A stretch of 64,000 nucleotides of DNA, taken from positions 62,001-126,000 of the forward strand of contig NZ_JACDIS010000008.1 in assembly GCF_013839525.1 (NCBI RefSeq), given 5' to 3'. The translations under genes and the position numbers were made by a program. This DNA comes from Chthonobacter rhizosphaerae (lineage in GTDB: Bacteria > Pseudomonadota > Alphaproteobacteria > Rhizobiales > Pleomorphomonadaceae). The notes below the pieces were generated by a model. That model made no database searches, was not told the DNA's origin, and saw nothing but the letters and a program-made list of their open reading frames with translations. Below are positions 1 through 8,917 of this stretch, one piece after another. Numbering within the stretch: the stretch's first letter is position 1; every line of letters begins with the position of its first letter.

Positions 1-85
1 CGGTGCCGAAGTCGATCTTCAGCGCCTCTTCGACGGCGGACAGGGCCGCTTCCGCCGGATCCGTCACCTTGGTATTCTTCGCCAT
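1..85 (-). CDS. N-terminal fragment of an unknown protein, cut by the window edge
   Basis: Only the first 28 codons are visible. The reading frame starts with ATG (complement of 83-85) and begins MAKNTKVTDPAEAALSAVEE, then runs off the left edge without a stop. The start is polar, followed by a short stretch rich in Ala and Glu that looks helical, with no signal peptide. I do not recognise the family from so short a piece. The frame is open and its codon use matches the GC-rich neighbours, so a real gene is likely, but the function is unknown. Confidence 0.5.
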   Translation of the reverse strand, partial: MAKNTKVTDPAEAALSAVEEALKIDFGT

Positions 86-756
86 GGTCCCCTGGTCCCC
101 TCGCGTCCGTACTTCGTCACAGACCGGCCGCTTCTCCCGAAGCCGGGTCGGCGCTGCCCGGTCGATGTCCGGCGGGGGGCTCGTGGCCTCCGAACCCCGT
201 CGCCGGCGTCCCGACCGGTTCGCCCTCGGTGTCAGCGCGGGGAGCTAAACTCCCATGGCCAAACGACGCGGAGGCGGGTGACGCCTCCCTACCTAATGGC
301 ACAAGCACCCACTCCGAACAAGAAATGGGGCCGGACATATGCGAGTTGTTAACATGCTGTTAACTGAAGCAATGACTGCTCCGGCCGACCCGCGCCAAGA
401 GGCTTTGGGACCGCGGCTTTCCATAATACTCTTCGGCACGCGCCCGCCAAGGCCGGCCCGGACCGCCCCGCCCGACGACGGAAACCCTGATTTTACCGGA
501 GGATCGCGGGACTTTCACGCGTTTCGCGACGGCCCTTTCGCCACCTCGCCCGGGCAGGCGGGGAATAAGGTCCGGCAGAGGTCGGCGGGCTGCGTAAACT
601 TCGTTAATGGGCGTTAACCATATCAGCAAAAACTCGACCGCGCCGATGCTCCCCCGGCCGGAGGGCGGTGCTCCTTAAGCGATCGACAAGCGGTCGGCCC
701 CCATGCTCCGGACCATGCCGCCGGCCCATCGCCGGCCGACCGGAAGGGGAGAGCCG
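86..756. other. Gene-free divergent intergenic region (about 670 bp)
   Basis: No convincing gene lies between the leftward gene starting at 85 and the rightward Hpt gene at 757. Short open frames here are GC-driven shadows. The region holds one perfect TTAA-N7-TTAA box (349-363) and a second TTAA pair with the wrong spacing (604-617, N6). It is locally AT-richer near both, as expected of promoter DNA. A purine-rich ribosome-binding stretch (ggaagggga) lies just before the gene at 757. Confidence 0.6.
349..363. promoter_or_regulatory. CtrA-type box TTAA-N7-TTAA
   Basis: TTAA at 349-352, seven bases, TTAA at 360-363, which is the CtrA recognition pattern known from alphaproteobacteria. It lies 263 bp before the leftward gene and 393 bp before the Hpt gene, so the target is uncertain. 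The pattern match is seen; regulation is inferred. Confidence 0.5.
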
Positions 757-1116
757 ATGACCAACGCCGCCCTGAAGCCCGTGCAGGTCCCCGACGACCA
801 GCAGGCCCGGCCCGTGGATCTCGCCCACCTCGCCCGCCAGACCCACGGCAACCGGGACCTGGAGCGGGAGGTGCTGCACCTCTTCCTGATCCAGTCGGAG
901 CGGCTGATGAAGCGCCTGATGGCCGACGACGGGCCGCGGCTGGAGCTCGCCCACGCGCTGGTCGGCTCGGCCCTCGGAATCGGCGCCTGGGCGGTGGCGA
1001 AGGCGGCCGGGCGGGTGGAGACCGCCGCCCGGGAGGCGCGGGAGGACGACGGCGCGCTGCCGGAACTCGCCGACGCGGTGGCGACGGCGAACAGCTACAT
1101 CCGCTCGCTGATCTGA
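757..1116 (+). CDS. Hpt-domain (histidine phosphotransfer) protein
   Basis: A 119-residue acidic, all-helical protein. Residues about 18-119 resemble an Hpt four-helix bundle, with the phospho-acceptor motif [13 protein letters not shown] around His66. This fits the usual H-x-L-x-G-S pattern and the GIGA turn of stand-alone Hpt proteins, which pass phosphate from hybrid kinases to response regulators in the cytoplasm. The lysine that usually follows three residues after the histidine is a valine here, which is unusual. The start at 757 is preferred over the upstream ATG at 703 because ggaagggga precedes it at good spacing. It stands alone, with the ferredoxin gene 134 bp downstream. The partner kinase is unknown. 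It is too short to be a CckA-pathway ChpT. Confidence 0.7.
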   Translation: MTNAALKPVQVPDDQQARPVDLAHLARQTHGNRDLEREVLHLFLIQSERLMKRLMADDGPRLELAHALVGSALGIGAWAVAKAAGRVETAAREAREDDGALPELADAVATANSYIRSLI

Positions 1117-1250
1117 CGACGCGGGCGGCGGCGGGGGCGGCCGCGGGGCGTCGCGCTCTGTTGCGTCGCAGCGGGCGCTTGACGCGGCGCGCCGGCCGCT
1201 ATTCTGTGGAGCGCCTCGCCAACAGCCCCTTTCCAGGACCGACCGAGACC

Positions 1251-1571
1251 ATGCCCAAGATCACCTACATCGCGTTCGACGGAGCCACCTATGACGTTGA
1301 GGCCCCGGTGGGCTCCACCGTGATGGAGAACGCGATCAAGCACATGGTCCCGGGGATCGAGGCGGAGTGCGGCGGCGCCTGCGCCTGCGCCACCTGCCAC
1401 GTCTACGTGGACGACGCCTGGGCGGAAAAGGTCGGATCGCCGGAGCCCATGGAAGAGGACATGCTGGACTTCGCCTTCGACGTGCGTCCGACCTCGCGCC
1501 TGTCGTGCCAGATCAAGGTGAAGCCGGACCTGGACGGGCTCGTGGTGCGGATCCCGGAGCGGCAGGCGTAG
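1251..1571 (+). CDS. 2Fe-2S ferredoxin, adrenodoxin/Isc type
   Basis: A 106-residue electron carrier. The four cluster ligands are Cys40, Cys46, Cys49 and Cys86, giving C-x5-C-x2-C-x36-C, the signature of vertebrate-type (adrenodoxin/Fdx) ferredoxins. Cys44 is an extra cysteine inside the loop ([12 protein letters not shown]). Such proteins pass single electrons to cytochrome P450s, ring hydroxylases or the Isc iron-sulfur assembly machinery in the cytoplasm. The start at ATG 1251 gives the standard N-terminus MPKITYI; an earlier in-frame start at 1161 would add unrelated residues. No reductase gene is next to it. A P450 gene exists at 59.5 kb in this window, but a link between the two is only a possibility. 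Confidence 0.92.
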   Translation: MPKITYIAFDGATYDVEAPVGSTVMENAIKHMVPGIEAECGGACACATCHVYVDDAWAEKVGSPEPMEEDMLDFAFDVRPTSRLSCQIKVKPDLDGLVVRIPERQA

Positions 1572-1705
1572 GGGGCACCTGACATCCTTTCCGTGTGGAG
1601 CCGCTTCGCCGAGGCGTATGGGCCGGCGGGGGAAGCGTGCGTCTGCGTGGTCGCTGATCACGACGGGCGCGGGGGGCATTCGGAAAGGTGGGTGAATGCG
1701 TGGGT

Positions 1706-1812
1706 GGTCCGCGTTCGCGGACCATGACGCGGTCGTCAGCGTGAGCGGACCACGGCGCGGTCGTCCGCGTGAGCGAACCAAGACGGGGTGATCTGCGCGA
1801 GCGAACCATGAC
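1706..1812. repeat. Palindrome plus 28-bp tandem repeat
   Basis: A perfect 8-bp hairpin (GGTCCGCG-TT-CGCGGACC, 1706-1723) runs into three diverged 28-bp tandem units at 1717-1744, 1745-1772 and 1773-1800, with a partial fourth from 1801. Each unit begins gcg(g/a)acca. The palindrome recurs at 24104-24121 and 24394-24411. The surrounding 1572-1867 stretch has no gene. Confidence 0.75.
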
Positions 1813-1867
1813 TCATGAAGGGCTGGCGGACCGTTGCCGACGGCGGCAGGCTCGTCGGCCGCCGGGG

Positions 1868-3331
1868 TCAGACCGCCTTCAGGAATTGCGCGACGCTATC
1901 GCCGAGCCGCCTGGACTGGCCGGAGAGGCCGTCGGCCACGCCGCGGAGTTGGCCGGAGAGGGAGCCGGTCTCGGTGGCGGCTTCCGACACCAGGATGATG
2001 TTCGCCGACATGTCCGCCGTCGCTTGCGACTGCTGCTCCACGGCCGCGGCCATCCGGGTCGTGATCTGGGACAGGTCGCCGACGGCATCATTGATGCCCG
2101 TGATGGCCGATACCACTCCGTTCGTCGCCGACTGGATCGAGGCGATCTGCTCGGTGATCTCCCCGGTGGCCCTGGAGGTTTCGTTGGCGAGCTGTTTCAC
2201 CTCGGCTGCCACGATGGCGAATCCTCGGCCGGCCTCGCCGGCCCGGGCCGCCTCGATGGTGGCGTTGAGGGCGAGAAGGTTCGTCTGCTCGGCGATCGAC
2301 TTGATGAGCGCGACCACGCTGTCCACCTGCCGGGCCTTCTCGGCGAGCGCCCGCATGGTGCTGTCCGTGGTGTCCGCCTGCGCGGCGATCTGCAGGGCGC
2401 GGTCGGACATGGTCGCCATGTGGCGGGAAATCTCGGCGACGGAGGTCGCCATCTGTTCGGCCGCGGTGGACACCGACGCGGCCCGCGACCGCGCGGTTTC
2501 GGCGGACTGGTGGAGCCCCTGGGCCGATCGAAGCATTTCTCCCGACACGGACGTGACGGCGTCGGCAACGGTCGTGACCTCTTCCGCGATGCGAATTTGC
2601 GCGGAGACGACCGACCAGGTCAGCATGGGCCCGACGATCTCGCCGTCCACGTCCCGGATCGGCGTGATGCTGACGTTGAGGTCCTCCCCGCCGAGCCTGA
2701 TCCGACCGGACCGGACCCGGCTGCCGGCTTCGTCCAGGAAATCGCGTTGCTGCGCGAGATCCTCAAAGAAGACCGACAGCGGCTTGCCGTTCAGATCCCC
2801 GGCCCTGAAGGGCAGTCGGTCCTCGATCGGCTCCAGCATCCTCACCGACCAGTCGTTGACGTAGTCGATCCGATGACCGAACGCCGGGTCTGCGGTCATC
2901 ACGCCGAGCGGCATCGCGTCCAGCATCTGCCACGCCCTGATCATCCGGTTCTTCTGGGCCGTGATGTCGGCGGCAAGCTTGACGATCTTGCAGATCGTGC
3001 CGTCGTCTCCCGCGATCGGCAGGTAAAGCGCCTGAAGCCAGATCCGTCGACCGGACTTGGACATGCGCATGAACTCGTCGATTTTCGGTTGGCCTTCGGC
3101 AAGATCTCGCCAGAATTCCCGGTAGCCACTGCTGGACGCGTGTGCGGGATCGACGAACATCCGGTGGTGTTTGCCTCTGATCTCGTCCAACGAATAGCCC
3201 ATCAGGGTCTGGAACGTGGCGTTCGCGAAAAGGACGTGACCGGTGCTGTCGAATTCGATCCGCGCGCAGCAGCGGTCGACAGAGTCGAACAAGGCAGCCG
3301 TCGCGTCATACCTGGGCCTTCTCGTGAACAT
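1868..3331 (-). CDS. Soluble methyl-accepting chemotaxis protein with tandem PAS domains
   Basis: A 487-residue chemoreceptor without transmembrane segments, so it probably sits in the cytoplasm or in soluble arrays. Residues about 15-125 form a PAS domain ([13 protein letters not shown], then [13 protein letters not shown]). About 130-240 form a second, weaker PAS-like region, and about 245-487 form the coiled-coil MCP signalling domain. The highly conserved hairpin tip is present ([20 protein letters not shown], followed by [15 protein letters not shown]). It should sense a small molecule or redox state through PAS and control CheA. No che genes lie in this window. The start gives [11 protein letters not shown] 184-bp AT-richer region upstream probably holds its promoter. 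Confidence 0.93.
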   Translation of the reverse strand: MFTRRPRYDATAALFDSVDRCCARIEFDSTGHVLFANATFQTLMGYSLDEIRGKHHRMFVDPAHASSSGYREFWRDLAEGQPKIDEFMRMSKSGRRIWLQALYLPIAGDDGTICKIVKLAADITAQKNRMIRAWQMLDAMPLGVMTADPAFGHRIDYVNDWSVRMLEPIEDRLPFRAGDLNGKPLSVFFEDLAQQRDFLDEAGSRVRSGRIRLGGEDLNVSITPIRDVDGEIVGPMLTWSVVSAQIRIAEEVTTVADAVTSVSGEMLRSAQGLHQSAETARSRAASVSTAAEQMATSVAEISRHMATMSDRALQIAAQADTTDSTMRALAEKARQVDSVVALIKSIAEQTNLLALNATIEAARAGEAGRGFAIVAAEVKQLANETSRATGEITEQIASIQSATNGVVSAITGINDAVGDLSQITTRMAAAVEQQSQATADMSANIILVSEAATETGSLSGQLRGVADGLSGQSRRLGDSVAQFLKAV

Positions 3332-3515
3332 TCCTCTCCCCCAGCCGAAAGAACATGATCGTCGGCAGGGTAAAGATTTCCGGTTTACGAACCGTGAATT
3401 TACGCAACTTAAGATTGCAAATTTCCTACTGAGGATGGCTCTGCTCCGCAGGCGGCCGGTTGTTGCATGACGAGTGCGCGAACACTCTTCTCTTGCGAGC
3501 GCGAAGAACGCGACA

Positions 3516-4895
3516 TCACACGTTCAGCAACAGATATTCCCGCTCCCAGCTGGAGATGACGCGGTTGTAGAGGCGCCATTCGAGGCGTTTGACGTCGATG
3601 TAGGCCTCCACGAAGCGGGGGCCGAGGACGCGGCGGAGCGGGGCGCAGGCGTCGAGTTCGGCGAGGGCGTCGGACAGGTGGGAGGGGAGGGACACGCCGA
3701 GGGTGTGGGCGTCGATCTCCACGACGGGCTCGGGCTCGATCGCCTCCTCCAGGCCGAGGAGGCCGCAGGCGAGGGTGGCCGCCATGGCGAGGTAGGGATT
3801 GCTGTCGGCGCCGATGACGCGGTTCTCCACCCGGCGCGACTCCGGGCCGCTGTCGGGCACGCGCAGGCCGCAGGTGCGGTTGTCCCGGCCCCAGTGGACG
3901 TTGATCGGCGCGTCGGATTCCAGGCGGATGCGCCGGTAGCTGTTCACGTTCGGGCAGAACAGGCTCATGGCCATCGGCACGTAGCGCTGCAGGCCGCCGA
4001 TGTAGTGGAGGAGCGCCTCGCTGTCGCCGCCGTCCGGGTGGGCGAAGATGTTGGTGCCGTCGTCAATGCGCACGATCGACTGGTGGATGTGGCTGGCCGA
4101 GCCCGGCATGTCCTGGTGCGGCATGGCCATGAAGGTGGCCACCATCCGGTGCCGGCGGGCGGCGAGACGGGCGGTGCGCTTGAACAGGAAGGTCTGGTCG
4201 GCGCGCTCGATCGGGTCGCCGTGCCGGAAGTTCATCTCCAACTGGGCCGGGCCGGCCTCGTGCGCCATGGTGGCGATCTCGATGCGCGATGCCTCGCAGT
4301 AGTCGTACATCAGGTTGACCACGTGGTCGAAGTCGTTGGCGTGCTCGATGCCGTAGGCCTGCCGCCCGCTCTCCTTGCGGCCGGAGAGGCCGATCGGTAC
4401 GGCGAGCGGGAGGTCGGGGTCGTCGTTCTCGGCGGTCAGGTAGAATTCCAGCTCCGGCGCCACGACCGGCCGCAGGCCCTTCTCGGCATAGAGGTCGACG
4501 ACGCGCTGGAGCACCTGACGCGGGGCGAAGTCCACCGGGCGGCCGTCGGCGAAGAAGCAGTCGCAGATGACCTGCGCGGTCGGCTCCTCGTACCAGGGCA
4601 CCACCCGGAGCGTGGTGAGGTCGGGCACGCAGCGCACGTCGCGGTCGAGCGGGTTCACGACCTTGCTGCCGTCGGCGCTGTCGCCGGTCACGGCCTGGAA
4701 GAAGACGAACTCCGGCAGGCGGACGCCCTCGACGATGATGCGGATGAAGTCCTCCCGGGGGACGATCTTGCCGCGCATGATGCCGTTCATGTCCGGCACG
4801 ATGCACTCGACCTCGTCGATGCGGTTCTCGCGCAGCCACGCGACCGCGTCGGTGGCGTTGGTGAGGCGGGCGGAAGTCGGGGGCGATGGCGCCAT
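3516..4895 (-). CDS. Glutamine synthetase family protein (gamma-glutamylpolyamine synthetase-like)
   Basis: A 459-residue ligase of the glutamine synthetase fold. Family landmarks are an N-terminal beta-grasp region (residues about 20-110), the metal-site PELEFYL motif, GPAQLEMNF, the ATP-loop GSASHIHQS, and the C-terminal substrate block with [15 protein letters not shown] and [12 protein letters not shown]. The sequence looks closer to the PuuA/GlnA-like enzymes that glutamylate polyamines or amines than to the housekeeping GlnA, so the amine substrate is open. The start at 4895 follows a ggagg ribosome-binding site. The same frame stays open far upstream, but that part is antisense to the GGDEF/EAL gene and is not coding. 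The next gene upstream ends 38 bp away on the same strand. Confidence 0.9.
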   Translation of the reverse strand: MAPSPPTSARLTNATDAVAWLRENRIDEVECIVPDMNGIMRGKIVPREDFIRIIVEGVRLPEFVFFQAVTGDSADGSKVVNPLDRDVRCVPDLTTLRVVPWYEEPTAQVICDCFFADGRPVDFAPRQVLQRVVDLYAEKGLRPVVAPELEFYLTAENDDPDLPLAVPIGLSGRKESGRQAYGIEHANDFDHVVNLMYDYCEASRIEIATMAHEAGPAQLEMNFRHGDPIERADQTFLFKRTARLAARRHRMVATFMAMPHQDMPGSASHIHQSIVRIDDGTNIFAHPDGGDSEALLHYIGGLQRYVPMAMSLFCPNVNSYRRIRLESDAPINVHWGRDNRTCGLRVPDSGPESRRVENRVIGADSNPYLAMAATLACGLLGLEEAIEPEPVVEIDAHTLGVSLPSHLSDALAELDACAPLRRVLGPRFVEAYIDVKRLEWRLYNRVISSWEREYLLLNV

Positions 4896-4933
4896 GATCG
4901 GCGGGATCCTCCGGTGAGTCGGATCAGCGCAGA

Positions 4934-6931
4934 CTAGAGCGCTTCCGACGCCAAGGGAATCGCCCGCATCAGGCCGGCCGCATGGGTCCGGCCGTGGCGG
5001 CGGGCGGCGTCCTGGACGATCGCGCCGGCGGCCTCGTAGGACGCCCGCCAGGCGAGGAGGTCCTCCTCGGGCATGGGCCGGGCGAACAGGAAGCCCTGGA
5101 CGCGGCGGAAGCCCGCATTGGTCAGGAAGGCGAGGTCGGCCGCGGTCTCGACGCCCTCCACGAGCGTCTCCGCGCCGATGGACTCGGCGAGCCCCAGAAG
5201 GCTGCCCATGATCTTGTCGCGGGCCGCGAGGTCGGGCTCGCGCAGGAAGGAACGGTCGATCTTCACGAGCGACGGGCGCATGCGCATCATGTAGGCGACG
5301 TTGGAATAGCCGGTGCCGAAGTCGTCGAGGGCGAGGCGCAGGCCCATGCCGGCGAGGTGGGCGAGGTTCGCCCGCACGATCGGGCTGTCGGCGAGGAAGA
5401 CGCCTTCGGTGATCTCGATCTCCAGGTAGGCGGGGGCGACGCCGTGGCGCTCCAGGGCGTCCGCCACCGTGCGGACCAGGGTGGGGCGCTGGAAATGCCG
5501 GGCGGACACGTTGACCGACAGGCGGATCGGGTCGGCCCCCGCGCGGTCCCAGCGGGCGAGGGTCGCGCAGGCGGCGTCGAGCACGAAGGCGTCGATCTCC
5601 AGGATGAGATCGGAGCGCTCGGCGATGGGGATGAACTCGGCCGGCGGTATCATGGCGCCGGTTTCGGGGTCGTGCCAGCGCAGCAGGCCCTCGGCGCCGA
5701 TCATCCGGCGACGGAGGAGGTCGACCTGCGGCTGCCAGAGAAGCCGGAGATGACCCTCGGCGATGGCCCGCCGGAGGTTGTCCCGCATGCTGTCGACGCG
5801 CGTTCGCCGGACCCTGATCTCCGGCTCGAACATGACCGTGCGCCCCTTGCCGAGGTCCTTCGCCTCGTAGAGGGCGATATCGGCGTTGAGGAGAATCTCG
5901 GCGAAGGTCGCGCCGTCCTCCGGCCAGAGGGAGACGCCGCCGCTCAACGAGACGGCGATCTCGCCCTCGTCGACCTTGAGCCGCGGCCTGCGGGCGAGCG
6001 CGGCGGCGAACCGGGCCATGATCTCCGCGCGGCTTATCTTGCCGACCGGAACGACGGCGACGAACTCGTCGCCGCCCCACCGGACGGCGATCCCCTCCTG
6101 CGCCAGATCCTGGCGGAGCCAATCGCCCACCGCGGTCAGCAGGCGGTCGCCCACGTCATGGCCATGGTGGTCGTTGACCGGCTTGAAGTCGTCCACGTCA
6201 AGTAAGATCAGCGCGTGCGGCGGGCGGCCCTCAGACGCGGCGATCCACTCCGAGAAGGCGCGCCGGTTGGCGAGGCGGGTCAGCGCGTCCTCGTTCATGG
6301 CGACGCGCAGCCGCGCGGAGTCGCGCCGATGGGCCAGGAGGAGCGCCAACACGCCCGCCACCAGCGCCGACAGGAGCAGGATGCTGACCACCACCCGCAC
6401 CTTGAGGGCGCCGAACTCCGCATGCTGCAGGGCGATCGACCTGTCGGTCTCCTGTTCGACGGCATGCACGTAACCGGCGAGGCTGGCGAGGAGGCGGTCG
6501 GTGGACTCCCGCACGGTCCCGATCCTGTCCGGGTGGAAGGGGGCGCCGGCGGAGACGAGCGCGTCCAAGTGCCTCAGGACTTCGCTCGCCTCCGCCAGGA
6601 CGCGGTCGAACTCGGGCGGCCTGTCCGTGCCGCCCACGAAGCGGAGCGCGTCGAACCGCACGAAGAAACGGTCGGACAGCGTCGAGAGCACGGCCAGCGC
6701 GGCCGGGCTCTCGACGCCGGTCTCAAGGAGATCCAAGGTCGCTTCCAGGTTCGTCACATCGGCGAACGCGAAACGGAGATCGCGGATCTGATAGAAGCCG
6801 TACCTGGGGAGCTGTTCTTCCGTAGCCGACAGATCCCGCCACGTGACGAAAGCCGCGGTCACGGTGACAGCCACGTAGACGACGGCGGCCGCGCCGGCGG
6901 CGAGCCGGACGGTGGCGGATCTGCGAGCCAT
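4934..6931 (-). CDS. Membrane-bound GGDEF-EAL protein (cyclic-di-GMP synthesis/breakdown)
   Basis: A 665-residue inner-membrane protein. A transmembrane segment at about 9-29 is followed by a helical periplasmic sensor region (about 32-177), a second membrane segment at about 180-200, a GGDEF domain (about 212-370) with an intact WGGDEF motif at 285-290, and an EAL domain (about 385-640). Catalytic EAL-domain landmarks remain (EITEG, DDFGTGYS, KIDRSF, QGFLFARP), but the signature EAL is EGL (414-416). No RxxD inhibitory site precedes the GGDEF motif. Diguanylate cyclase activity is therefore likely, while phosphodiesterase activity is less certain. The gene starts 12 bp after the molybdopterin-fold gene at 6944-7471, so the two form an operon, and the periplasmic protein may be its ligand-binding partner. 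Confidence 0.93.
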   Translation of the reverse strand: MARRSATVRLAAGAAAVVYVAVTVTAAFVTWRDLSATEEQLPRYGFYQIRDLRFAFADVTNLEATLDLLETGVESPAALAVLSTLSDRFFVRFDALRFVGGTDRPPEFDRVLAEASEVLRHLDALVSAGAPFHPDRIGTVRESTDRLLASLAGYVHAVEQETDRSIALQHAEFGALKVRVVVSILLLSALVAGVLALLLAHRRDSARLRVAMNEDALTRLANRRAFSEWIAASEGRPPHALILLDVDDFKPVNDHHGHDVGDRLLTAVGDWLRQDLAQEGIAVRWGGDEFVAVVPVGKISRAEIMARFAAALARRPRLKVDEGEIAVSLSGGVSLWPEDGATFAEILLNADIALYEAKDLGKGRTVMFEPEIRVRRTRVDSMRDNLRRAIAEGHLRLLWQPQVDLLRRRMIGAEGLLRWHDPETGAMIPPAEFIPIAERSDLILEIDAFVLDAACATLARWDRAGADPIRLSVNVSARHFQRPTLVRTVADALERHGVAPAYLEIEITEGVFLADSPIVRANLAHLAGMGLRLALDDFGTGYSNVAYMMRMRPSLVKIDRSFLREPDLAARDKIMGSLLGLAESIGAETLVEGVETAADLAFLTNAGFRRVQGFLFARPMPEEDLLAWRASYEAAGAIVQDAARRHGRTHAAGLMRAIPLASEAL

Positions 6932-6943
6932 TCCGGGCGCCCC

Positions 6944-7471
6944 TCAGTTCGACCGGACGGCCGTGATCCGGGAGATCAGCCACACGCCGCGCGCGGCATA
7001 GTCGTTCGTGTTCAGCTCCGGATTGCCGTCGAGAGGATAGACGATCCGCGCCGGGCCGCGTTTTCGGGGCAGGATGGGTTGTCCGTCCTGGCGGGTGGCG
7101 AGCACCACGTCCCAGTTCGACCAGTCCGCCCGCGGCACGGTCGCCACATAGGCGTCCGTCGCCCGGACCTCCAGGCCGTCGGCCCCCTCGGCGCCAAGGT
7201 GGGCCACCAGGTCGCGCAGGAGAACGCCCTGGAAGGTTTCCACCTCGTCCGAGTAGTGGGAGGCGGTGGTGACCTGCACCATGGGCAGGGCCTCCTCCAG
7301 GGCGGCGAGGGACAGCGTGTGGTCCTTCGACCCGTCGTTCCAGACGAACTGACCGGTCGGCGTGGGGCCGTCCGGCCGCGTGATCGGCTGGACGCCGTCC
7401 GCGGCCGCCGGTCCGGATAGAGCGCCGACCAGGGCGACAGCCCATAAAGTGCGAAGCACAGCACCAGCCAT
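6944..7471 (-). CDS. Exported molybdopterin-oxidoreductase-fold protein lacking the Mo-ligand cysteine
   Basis: A 175-residue protein with a cleavable signal peptide (hydrophobic WAVALVGALSG, cut near AAA-DG at about residue 24). The mature part matches the small sulfite-oxidase/YedY-like molybdopterin-binding fold: FQGVLLRDLVAHLGA, the ATDAYVATVPRADW strand pair, DGQPI, and PARIVYPLDG. It contains no cysteine at all, so the residue that ligates molybdenum in real enzymes is missing and a catalytic role is unlikely. It is followed 12 bp later by a membrane GGDEF/EAL gene on the same strand. The inferred role is a periplasmic binding or sensor subunit that feeds that protein. Confidence 0.75.
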   Translation of the reverse strand: MAGAVLRTLWAVALVGALSGPAAADGVQPITRPDGPTPTGQFVWNDGSKDHTLSLAALEEALPMVQVTTASHYSDEVETFQGVLLRDLVAHLGAEGADGLEVRATDAYVATVPRADWSNWDVVLATRQDGQPILPRKRGPARIVYPLDGNPELNTNDYAARGVWLISRITAVRSN

Positions 7472-7628
7472 TCCCGCCTCCTCTGTTCGAGATCCAACGA
7501 TTAAGGATTGTAGGGGCTACTGGTAAAAATCGCACTTAGAACGCGAAATTCGCGCGCGGTGGTGCATACGTGGCAATACTGATGAGGCGGCCGTCATCAG
7601 GCTCCGCCCTTCGGCCGCCGTCTCGCCG

Positions 7629-8807
7629 CTACCGGCCGAGGGCCCGCATGGCGCGGTCCAGACCCTCGAGGGTGAGCGGGACCATGCGGTCGCCGATGAG
7701 CTCGCGGACGAGGCCGATGGAATGGGTCCAGCTCCAGGCGTCCTCCGGGACCGGGTTGATCCAGGCGAGCTTCGGCCAGGTGGCGACGACGCGCTGGAGC
7801 CAGACGGCGCCGGCCTCCTCGTTCCAGTGCTCAACCGACCCGCCCGGATGGGTGATCTCGTACGGGCTCATGGAGGCGTCGCCGACGATCACCACGCGGG
7901 TGTCCGCCGGGAAGGTGCGGAGGAGATCGACGGTGGGGACGCGCTCGCCGTGGCGGCGGGCGTTGGCCTGCCAGACGCCTTCGTAGAGGCAGTTGTGGAA
8001 GTAATAGTGGTGGAGCGACTTGAACTCCGACCGGGCGGCGGAGAAGAGCTCGCTCGTCACGCGGACATGGTCGTCCATGGAGCCGCCGACGTCGAGGAAG
8101 AGGACGACGCGCACGGTGTTGCGGCGCTCCGGGCGGAGCTTCACGTCGAGCCAGCCCTGGCGGGCGGTGGCGTCGATGGTGGAGGAGAGGTCCAGCTCTT
8201 CCGGCACGCCGGTTCGGGCGAAGCGGCGCAGGCGCTTCAGGGCCACGCGGATCTGGCGGGTGCCGATCTCGACCCGGTCGTCCAGGTCACGGAATTCGCG
8301 CTTGTCCCAGACCTTGACGGCCCGCCGGTGGCGGCTCTCGTCCTGGCCGATGCGCACGCCCTCCGGATTGTAGCCGTAGGCGCCGAACGGGGAGGTGCCG
8401 GCGGTGCCGATCCACTTGGAGCCGCCCTGGTGGCGGCCCTTCTGCTCGGCGAGGCGCTGCTTCAGGGTCTCCATGAGCGTCTCGAAGCCGCCGAGGGCCT
8501 CGATCTGGCGCTTCTCCTCGTCGGTCAGGTAGCGCTCGGCCATCCTGCGCAGCCAGTCCTCCGGCAGGGCCTCGGGCGTGACGGCGTCGCCGGTGGACTC
8601 CAGGCCCTTGAACACGGACGCGAACACGCGGTCGAACCGGTCGAGGTTCTTCTCGTCCTTGACCAGGACCGTGCGGGCGAGATGGTAGAAGCCTTCCACC
8701 TGCCTGGCCGGCAGGTCGGCCTCCATGGCGCCCATGAGATCCAGGTATTCGCGCATGGAGACCGGAACGCCGGCCGCCTTGAGGGCGGTGAAGAAGGTCA
8801 GAAACAT
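7629..8807 (-). CDS. VWA-domain protein, CoxE/MoxR-associated type
   Basis: A 392-residue cytoplasmic protein. The C-terminal half is a von Willebrand A domain with a MIDAS metal site of the D-x-G-x-S form (FLDVGGSMDDH), a following TELFSAARSEF helix and VVIVGDASMSP. The N-terminal part is helical. Proteins of this kind act with MoxR AAA+ ATPases in complex assembly or metal insertion. The matching moxR gene is on the same strand 4.1 kb away (12952-13797), separated by genes on both strands, whereas the two are usually adjacent. An 8-bp hairpin at 7586-7619 follows the stop codon and may help termination. The start MFLTFFTALKAAGVP is the conserved one for the family. Confidence 0.88.
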   Translation of the reverse strand: MFLTFFTALKAAGVPVSMREYLDLMGAMEADLPARQVEGFYHLARTVLVKDEKNLDRFDRVFASVFKGLESTGDAVTPEALPEDWLRRMAERYLTDEEKRQIEALGGFETLMETLKQRLAEQKGRHQGGSKWIGTAGTSPFGAYGYNPEGVRIGQDESRHRRAVKVWDKREFRDLDDRVEIGTRQIRVALKRLRRFARTGVPEELDLSSTIDATARQGWLDVKLRPERRNTVRVVLFLDVGGSMDDHVRVTSELFSAARSEFKSLHHYYFHNCLYEGVWQANARRHGERVPTVDLLRTFPADTRVVIVGDASMSPYEITHPGGSVEHWNEEAGAVWLQRVVATWPKLAWINPVPEDAWSWTHSIGLVRELIGDRMVPLTLEGLDRAMRALGR

Positions 8808-8917
8808 CGCAGCCGTCCGCTCGACATGGAATCGTCCTATAGTGGGCGCTCAAGTGCGCCGCCAAGACGGCGCCGTCGCCGCATGCCCGTTTTCCCGAAG
8901 GACACGATCCCGACACC

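Noticed and set aside
604-617. Second CtrA box near 604 (TTAA pair)
   Set aside because: The spacing is six bases, not seven, so it was not counted as a box.
3516-6122. An 868-codon open frame that would fuse a long Arg/Pro-rich region to the glutamine-synthetase-family protein
   Set aside because: The N-terminal part is antisense to the real GGDEF/EAL gene and has shadow-frame composition. The glutamine-synthetase start at 4895 has a good ribosome-binding site.
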